DNA of 64,000 bases from Elymus sibiricus. Its lineage: Eukaryota; Streptophyta; Magnoliopsida; Poales; Poaceae. The notes under the pieces are model-generated. The model was not told the origin of the DNA, did not search any database, and saw only the letters and a list, made by a program, of their open reading frames with translations. Of the stretch, positions 57,850 through 64,000 are shown piece by piece (the first letter of the stretch is position 1; each line of letters opens with the position of its first letter). Position numbers and translations under genes: made by a program. The stretch is from positions 202,052,195 through 202,116,194 of the forward strand of contig CM077664.1 in NCBI GenBank assembly GCA_039707655.1. The letters are read 5' to 3'.

Positions 57850-58520
57850 GCCATAGATTTGAAATATTTTTGAAATTTAAACACTTTTTAAAAAAAACGC
57901 GAACATTTTTCAACATTGTGAGAGTTTTTTTGAAAACATGAACAATATTGAAAAATTGGAACACATTTTGAATTTTTTAAAAATGAGAACAAATATTGAA
58001 ATCATGAACAAAATTTGAAAACTCTGAACTTTCAAGAAAACGTGAACAAATTTTAAAACTGCAAACATTTTTTGAGAAACATGATTTTTTTTAAAACTTT
58101 GACCTTTTCTGAAAATGTGAACAAATTTCAAAATTCCGAATACTTTGGAAAATGCGAACAATTTTGTTCAACGTGATTTTTTTTTGGAATTTTCGAACAT
58201 TTTTTGAAAATGCGAACAAATTTTGAAAAATGAGAACAAAAAATTCACGAACATTTTTTGAGAAGATGAATAAATTTTGAAACTCTGAACATTTTTGAAA
58301 ACGTGAGCAAATTTTGAATTAATCAAGAAAATTTGGAAAACATGAACAAAAATTTGAAACGTCAAACTTTTTGAAAAACAGGAACAAATTTCGAAATTCT
58401 GAACTTTTTGAAAAACACAAATAATTTTTGAAAACATCAATCAAATTTGGAATTTTAGAATTTTTTTTGTAAAAAGCGAACATTTTTTGTATTTGTTAAA
58501 CATTTTTTAAATTTGCGATT
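57850..58520. repeat. AT-rich degenerate array GAACATTTTTTGAAAA
   Basis: About 25 irregular units of the form GAACATTTTTTGAAAA(T/C)GTGAACAAATTTTGAAA cover 670 bp. Period is about 25-30 bp with much variation. Open frames on the minus strand (Phe/Lys/Ile rich) come from the repeat. Such arrays are frequent in wheat non-genic DNA. Confidence 0.85.
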
Positions 58521-59421
58521 TTAATAAAAAGGCAAGCAAGAAAATATGAACATGAATAAAAAACGAAAACAAAGAAATGAAAAAAGAAATGAAACAGGAA
58601 AACGTAAAAAAAGAAAAAGGAAAAACAAACACAAAAGAAAACCGCTAAACCGGTATAAAAACAAAAAACTGGTTCAGGGAACCCTTCTGTAAAGTTCCCA
58701 AAACCGGCTGCCCCGCAATGGGGGAGTGGGCCGGCCCAATTGTCGCGCTGGGGGATCGCCTGTGCGAACGCTCGACAGTTTGACGCAGTAAGCGCCAAAT
58801 AGGATTTTCCTTAACTAGGGTCGTGTGTTTGTCTAAAAATAAAAAACAATAGGGCCGTGTGTGCAAAATGGGCCGACCCACTTTGTGAAGAGAGCTGTTT
58901 TTCTAAAATAAGTTCTTCTTCGGTTTTTAGGCGGTTTTTTACCCCCAAAAAACACGGTTAGTTTTTTGGAGCTGGATATTTTAAAAACTATTTAAAATAT
59001 AAAAACATATTTTAGAAAAAATCAATTATGTGTTATCTAAAAATTTCAGTATATATTAAGAAAAGTCCACCTTATATTAAAAAGAACTAATCATCAACCC
59101 GTGCTCCTGCACGGGCTAGCAATTTTCAAATACATTTCCTCTGAACAGTCTAAGTTTTAAAACGTATATCCTTGGTTCATATACAATTGATCAACACTAT
59201 TATTAATTGGCCTCTACGAAATAAATATCATGTGTAACTGAACGAGCTTCACCATTTTCTCTTTCACAAACAAATATCAAAATATATCGGTATGTTTTCT
59301 GTGTTTCGAGTTCTAATCTCGTATAGTTCGTGCATTATTCATCGGAGAGAGGCAAAGATGTGCTTCAGATTTTCTAATTCTTTGTGAGACTTTAATTGAG
59401 TGTGTTTACTTTTTAGGTACC
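58521..59421. other. Non-coding interval with one strong hairpin
   Basis: Mixed AT-rich DNA. CCCGTGCTCCTGCACGGG (59098-59115) is a perfect 7-bp stem with a 4-base loop, followed directly by CTAG (59116-59119). This resembles a Helitron 3' end but lacks the usual spacer. No gene is seen. Confidence 0.4.
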
Positions 59422-59715
59422 ATGGTTTATTTTGAAATTGTACTCCAAAGTTGTTCTGATGCGGAGCATCCTACGGTCATCCCCATGGACATACCTCCGT
59501 CTCCCCAGGTGCCTCAAGGACCTATGACACGAGCACGTGCAAGAGCTATCGCAACCGAGATGACTTCTCTCCTTAATGAACTTCCATATGATGTGTGTGA
59601 GACATGGTTACTACCTCAAGCCGGAATGCTTTGTGTCCTTAGGTATGAAGAAGAACCTCTCGGCGAAGCCCGGAACAATGGACAAGTCCCCAAGTACACG
59701 GGCGAAGAAGAATGA
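59422..59715 (+). pseudogene. pol: C-terminal tail of a gypsy polyprotein
   Basis: 97 open codons including VPQGPMTRARARAIATEMTS then LLNELPYD, ending in TGA at 59713-59715. The GPMTRARA-x-A ... LL segment is characteristic of the extreme C-terminus of plant Ty3/gypsy (chromovirus-side) polyproteins. Everything upstream (RT, RNase H, integrase) is missing; the preceding DNA to 59130 is not pol. The putative LTR follows at once, as at a normal 3' end. Confidence 0.65.
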
Positions 59716-60393
59716 CAAGAGGAAATGCTGCTGGGCATCAGCAGGCGGACATCCGGCCCCTGGAGATCTCCCTTACAACGCCAAGAAAGACGCCGAAGAA
59801 GCCCAGGACCCGGACATCCGGCCCGACAAGCCCGGACATCCGACCCCCTGCCGGAAATCCGATCCTCCTCAACAGAAGGCAACCGAACGTGGGCGACGCC
59901 AGCCCGGACATCCGGCCCCACGGCTCGGACATCCCGCCCCCCCCCCCCCCTCGAGCCGCCGGACATCCGGCCCCTGCCTGTGTGACTTAGGCCGCCCGGC
60001 CATGTAATCCTTCCCCTCTCTCCTCCTACCTCGTGGACTCCTATATAAACACCACCTCCTCCTAGCTAGGGTTAGCAAAGTAGTTAGCTCTTTGAGATAG
60101 AGCTTTGCTCATCCATACCTCTCCCATGGAGATCAAAACCTCCATGAGACCCATGTGAGAAGATCCACCTCCGGATTCAAGACCTCAACTCCTCTACGGA
60201 TTGGGATGAACTAGTTACCCTTGTATCTTTCTTGTGTTGACTTTGGATCTTGTGCTACTCTTATGTGTATGTGGATCTAGTGCATGTGTGATTGGATCTT
60301 GTTGATTGAGTGTTCTTCCATGTGTTTCTCTTGTGATTTCCTCCTTTCCCCCTCCAAGTGTGAAAAGATCGTCAATTAGGGTCCCACCCTACA
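59716..60393 (+). repeat. Gypsy-type LTR (boundaries approximate)
   Basis: Begins close to the pol stop and ends near ACCCTACA. TATATAAA at 60042-60049 followed by leader-like sequence marks U3/R. Its U3 carries repeated GGACATCCGGCCC words (59749-59970). The left end is uncertain because no clean TG inverted-repeat end stands out, and there is no second copy in the window to compare. Confidence 0.5.
60042..60049 (+). promoter_or_regulatory. TATA box of gypsy-type LTR
   Basis: TATATAAA in CTCCTATATAAACACCACC, just upstream of a leader with several ATG-poor pyrimidine stretches. Confidence 0.55.
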
Positions 60394-61144
60394 TCATCTT
60401 GGATCAGAGTCACGTTGATTCACACTTTGGAGTCTCCCTCTCCATCTTGCTAGCCTCAATTTTGAGTGTTTTTGCCCAATTTCGAAAATCCCCACAAAAA
60501 TAGTCATACCAATTTTTTTTGTGATTTGTTGGTTATGTTTTGTTCATTTTGATCCATGGATTTGTTTGGTTTCGAGTGGATCTAGCTTTTCCCCATCATC
60601 TCCATCCTTTCCATCCACAAAATCGTCCGAATTTCGCCCCAAAATTTCTTTTCCCCACCTAGTTCATCGTGTTCTTCCGTGGATCGGAGACCCCGGACAT
60701 CCGGCCCGAGAACCCGGAGATCCGACGCCCCGGACATCCGGCCCGCAGGCCCGGACATCCGGCCCCTGTCAGCGAACACTTCACCACCTTTGCAATTTCG
60801 CCGATTTTTCGTCGTTTCCCACCGTTTCTTCCGCAACCCCTCGTGTGCCTCCGAAATACCATCGCATACTTGTGTGACTCCACCACCGACTTCCGCAACC
60901 ACCGCAAATTTTTGTCACGTTTGCCATTTGAGATTTTGAGTCGCGGTTTTCCGTTTCCTAACGTGTTTCGGCTACTTAGGAACGGTTCGACATCGACATC
61001 ACCGCCGCTCATCATCGCCACAGAGTCGTCATTGACAACGACCCCTTCACCATTTTGACACCATCACCGTAAGCAAGGACGATAACCTCGACGACAACTT
61101 ATTCATCCCCTTGCCATTGCATAGTTAACCCTAAGGTCCTCTTT
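60394..61144 (+). other. Primer site and 5' leader of a gypsy-type element
   Basis: TGGATCAGAG (60400-60409) resembles the initiator-Met primer site with one base missing. The following 740 bp have no convincing gag start; they hold a second cluster of GGACATCCGGCCC words (60694-60768), also found in the LTR U3. The leader is cut at 61144/61145 by the BARE1/WIS/Angela-like LTR. Confidence 0.45.
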
Positions 61145-62554
61145 TGTAGGAGATATGCCCTAGTGGCAATAATAAATATTATTATTTATCCCCATGTTCG
61201 TAATTAAGTTTATATTCCGTACTATAACTTCTATGGTTCTCGAGTCTACAATAACCACGAGGCTCGGAGGGAAACTCATATGCACGTGTGGAATAATAAA
61301 CGGTAAAATGTATTCCTAGTCTGGCCTCTAAGACTAGCTCAAGTGTTGCATGATGGTTCTGTTTTCCTGATCATGGGCATGACTATGCCGGCGACTTTGA
61401 GGGCACAATGTTAGAAGAACATTTGTGTTGAATCGACCCGAATTGATGTTATGCTATGAGATACATTCGTCACAAGTTAATGGTTAATAACACAGAGAAA
61501 GTTAATGTTTGCATAATTCCTTAGACCATGAGAGTATCGAGTTTCTTCATGCTTTCTTCATGAAATTTGGGGTTTGTTAAACGTCATCCGTAAATGGGTG
61601 GCTATTACGGCGGCTTACGGGTTCATGGAAAAGTATGTCAAGTAACTTGATAGATCAAGATTGGGATTTGCTCCTCCGACGATGGAGAGATATCTCTGGG
61701 CCCTCTCGGTGTTACGGCATCCACCATCGTCTGGCCAGACACAATGTGATTTGATCACAGGGATGCCGGAACACGGGAACGAGAAAAGAGAACAAAACCG
61801 GTAACGAGGTAATTGGCATAGTGGACAAGTTGTTGATCCACGGGGATGCCGATAAGTCTCACCTCGGGTCTTTGTAACATATCGCGAAGCAACAGGAATA
61901 GCACACAGCAACTGGAGGTTCACTCGAATATTTATTCGTGTGGGTATAGGGGTCAATATGGGTGTCCACGGCTCCGATGTTGATCATTGATAGGAAAGAG
62001 TTCCGGTCATGTCTATGCTTTACCGAACCTATAGGGTCACATGCTTAAGGGTCATCTATCTGCTGAATGCTAGACAGGGACTCTTAGAGAAAGTCACCGG
62101 AAAAGTTTCGGAGACAGCGGAAAAGTTCCGAAGAGAGAACACCGGAATAGTTTCGGTAAAACTGAAAAGTTGTTTCAGGGTATACCATTGAGTCAAATTG
62201 GTTTCGGCACACGTCTAGAAATTCTTGGAGGGTGCCAGAATTGTTCTGGAAACTTCTGGGATTTTTCCGGGATAAAAACCGGAAATGTTCCGGAGCTGCC
62301 GGAACCGGTTTGGTTGCTTTTCGCAGATGAAAATCACTAATCCGGAATTGTTTCGGAACGCGTCCAAAATCATTTTAGTGGGTACTAGAATTATTCTAAG
62401 ACCCACAGAAATATTTTCGGATTTAACGGTCGCGGAAAAATGTTTCCGTGAATAGTGAAAGTGCTTTTTGGGTGGCTTCTTGGAGAAGCCACCTTGAGGG
62501 CCTTTTTGTATTTGTCCCCTTGGCTTCTTGGAGAAGCCACCCTTGGGCTTGGCC

Positions 62555-62562
62555 TATAAATA
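62555..62562 (+). promoter_or_regulatory. TATA box of BARE/Angela-like LTR
   Basis: TATAAATA in GGCTTGGCCTATAAATAGGG, at the expected position for this LTR group. Confidence 0.65.
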
Positions 62563-62816
62563 GGGGTGGAGGGGGCTGCCTAAAGACACACTCTTTCTCA
62601 ACATACACAAGCCATGCATGATCTGGCCTTCTCCTCTCCCTCCTCGCGAAATAGTTTCGTAGAGCCGAAAGGCTGTCTGGGTTCCGGTGGGAACTAGTTC
62701 TGGACGGCGAAGCCCTGCCGGATAGATGACACCGTATGTGTGCAACCCCATAGAGAGGTCGTAGGTTCGATCTTTTTGCCCGAGGGCTGTTCGAGAGTGC
62801 CTCCCGAAGGGCTGTC

Positions 62817-62902
62817 CGAGTGACCGTCCGAGTTTCGAGTGTCCTCCCGAAGGGCTATCCGAGTGACCGTCCGAGTTTCGAGCGTCCTCCCGAAGGGCTG
62901 TC
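62817..62902. repeat. 43-bp tandem repeat in the LTR
   Basis: Two near-identical 43-bp units, each CGAGTGACCGTCCGAGTTTC then CGTCCTCCCGAAGGGCT, with degenerate units before (62781-62816) and after (62903-62952). It lies downstream of the TATA box, so it would be in the transcript leader. Confidence 0.8.
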
Positions 62903-63146
62903 CGTGACACCGTCCGAGGGACTGTTCGACTGCCTCCCGAAGGGCTGTCCGAGGGGCAGACGAGGGAGAACATCCTCGTGGTTGGTAGGTTGTAAAATGC
63001 TAGCTGCGGGGATCTGCGCCGCCGATCGTCATCGACTCTACTTCCGCTGCGCTACGAGTCGGTAACGAAAAGATCAAACCTTGTATGCAGTCTCCATAGT
63101 GGTCCTGGGCTAGTGCGTAAGTTGGAAATTTTTTGTTTTCTGCTGC

Positions 63147-63368
63147 TGAAAGGACCACAATGTCGCCTAGAGGGGGGGTGAATAGGCGTTTTAAAATCTT
63201 TTACGGATTTGGCTATATCCTAATGCGGAAATAAACTAAGCGGATACTTTTCAAGCACAAAACCTAAATATAATAGGCTCACTAAGTGCACCAACAACTT
63301 AGGATAAACAAGATGAGAACAACGAGGATATGAGTAAGCACAAGTAAGTCACACAAACTGAAAGAACA
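63147..63368 (-). repeat. LTR inner end of a Sirevirus-like element
   Basis: TGAAAGGACCACAATGTCGC followed by CTAGAGGGGGGGTGAATAGG resembles, in the same orientation, the inner end of the Sirevirus 2 LTR (TGAAAGCGCAGG...AGAGGGGGGTGAATGGG). It is therefore the 3' end of a minus-strand Sirevirus LTR. It abuts the truncated BARE-like LTR, so this element inserted there. It is itself interrupted at about 63369. Confidence 0.6.
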
Positions 63369-64000
63369 TGTGCTGCCCCCATGTTTGGTTTTGGTAATTG
63401 ATGACAATCTCTATGGACTAATGGTTGCCTTGAGTTTTATTTGAAGGGTTTGTCCATAGGCATTGCTTGAAGACCATTTGTTGGTTTCAAGGTTATTAGA
63501 AGAAGAATGTGTGTTGACCAAGGTGCTATTCAAGGATTTATCCAAAGATTGGTCTTGTGAGTGTTGAGCCTATTGCAAGCATGTCTTGAAGAAGAAGTTT
63601 GTGTGAACACTCATGTTTACCTTCAAGACATCATCCTAATGAAGAGAGTTGGAAAGATTCAAGGTTGATCAAGACTAAATATGAAGAGTGATTCAAGTTG
63701 ATCAACACACAAAGCGTAGAAGATGTACCGAGTGGGATCAAGTGATCTCACGGTATGGTAAGCATTGTCCATTACGCTTTGTGTACTAACCCATGTTCTA
63801 TGCAAGAGTTCTTTGTGGGGTTAGGTTTGTTTCCATGGGCGTGCATCAAAAGGAAGATATCACACAACCCATGGAGGATGACATCAAGTGGTGATCGTCA
63901 TCAAGATTGCGGTGTGCAAGTTCAAGTGGAGCATCACGAAGAGATCACATGCTTGAAGCTTGCTGTCCATTGTGGTGACAATGGACTTGTGAAGATGTGC
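63369..64000 (+). repeat. Start of another Sirevirus-like LTR, runs off the window
   Basis: TGTGCTGCCCCCATGTTTGG followed by TTTTGGTAATTGATGACAAT matches the style of the solo LTR start at 36757 (TTTTGGTGATTGATGACAAT). It is in plus orientation inside the minus-strand LTR at 63147. The exact start is uncertain by a few bases. No TATA box is reached before the window ends. Confidence 0.55.

Larger units (their letters stand above)
61145..63146 (+). repeat. BARE1/WIS/Angela-like LTR, 3' tip missing
   Basis: Starts TGTAGGAGATATGCCCTAGTG then GCAATAATAAAT, the well-known start of this copia group (TGTTGGAAATATGCCCTAGAG in the standard form). It keeps the diagnostic 3' region CGACTCTACTTCCGCTGCGC, GTCTCCATAGTGGTCCTGGG and TTTTGTTTTCTGCTGC. 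It breaks off after 2002 bp, before the terminal ACCCAACA-type end, where Sirevirus-like LTR sequence begins. No internal coding region is in the window, so I cannot tell a solo LTR from a 5' LTR. Confidence 0.85.

Noticed and set aside
57600..58930. Possible Mutator-type element around the AT-rich array
   Set aside because: GGGCCGGCCCAA-like words occur on both sides but no long terminal inverted repeat or 9-bp duplication could be found.
59098..59119. Helitron 3' end at the CCCGTGC...GCACGGG hairpin plus CTAG
   Set aside because: The hairpin touches CTAG without the usual spacer, CTAG is followed by C rather than T, and no matching 5' end was found.
1..64000. CRISPR array, bacterial operon, phage or a new defence system
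   Set aside because: The window is plant genomic DNA; repeats present are LTRs, TIRs, minisatellites and microsatellites, with no spacer-repeat pattern.

Overview
The window is a transposon-dense stretch of a large grass genome, most likely wheat, goat-grass or barley (Triticeae). The evidence is a BARE1/WIS/Angela-like LTR, two Maximus-like Sirevirus elements (Ty1/copia), a CACTA transposon with TTTGCCGTC subterminal repeats, a Stowaway MITE, Helitron-like termini and a DUF1618 gene, a family expanded in grasses. I see one probable host gene (56.3-57.5 kb, minus strand). Almost everything else is mobile DNA, mostly broken.

Left part (1-46 kb) is one nest of insertions whose order can be read from target-site duplications (TSDs). 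The oldest layer is Sirevirus 2 on the minus strand: 5' LTR at 44.6-45.9 kb, gag 42.0-44.6, pol 38.6-41.8, extra 3' ORF 32.1-35.7 kb. Three insertions split it. (i) A Sirevirus-type solo LTR lies at 36757-38400 (TSD GAGGT). (ii) A gag-only LTR element with a tRNA-Asp primer site lies at 23748-32136 (TSD TCATA). (iii) Sirevirus 1, plus strand, ends at 23710. Sirevirus 1 carries gag, pol and the same extra ORF. It was itself hit by a CACTA element at 14516-21854 (TSD CCA), inside the last codons of the extra ORF, and by a gypsy-like element ending at 3020, inside its 5' LTR. Only 37 bp of Sirevirus 2 separate Sirevirus 1 from the gag-only element.

Middle part (46-56 kb): a degenerate GC-rich repeat field (46.1-47.3 kb) is followed by a Helitron-like element (47333-51472). 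It carries a short cullin N-terminus-like exon and two later retroposon insertions. Then come a perfect-hairpin Stowaway MITE, a tandemly duplicated MITE-like unit ending in a 25-G run, and a second, weaker Helitron candidate (54445-56115, minus).

Right part (56-64 kb): the DUF1618 gene with a TATA box is followed by an AT-rich GAACATTTTTTGAAAA repeat field. Next is a gypsy remnant with a pol tail on one side of its LTR and a primer site on the other. A BARE1/WIS/Angela-like LTR (61145-63146) follows, cut near its 3' end by Sirevirus-like LTR sequence that runs off the window.

Most retroelement ORFs contain stops or frameshifts. The longest intact piece is the integrase-RT-RNase H part of Sirevirus 2 (799 codons). 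I found no credible new cellular system. The most informative points are the TSD-resolved nesting, the multi-exon CACTA transposase gene without a TNP2-type partner, two divergent copies of the Sirevirus extra ORF, the gag-only element, and the cullin-like fragment in a Helitron. All calls are from reading the sequence; family names are by recognition, not database search.
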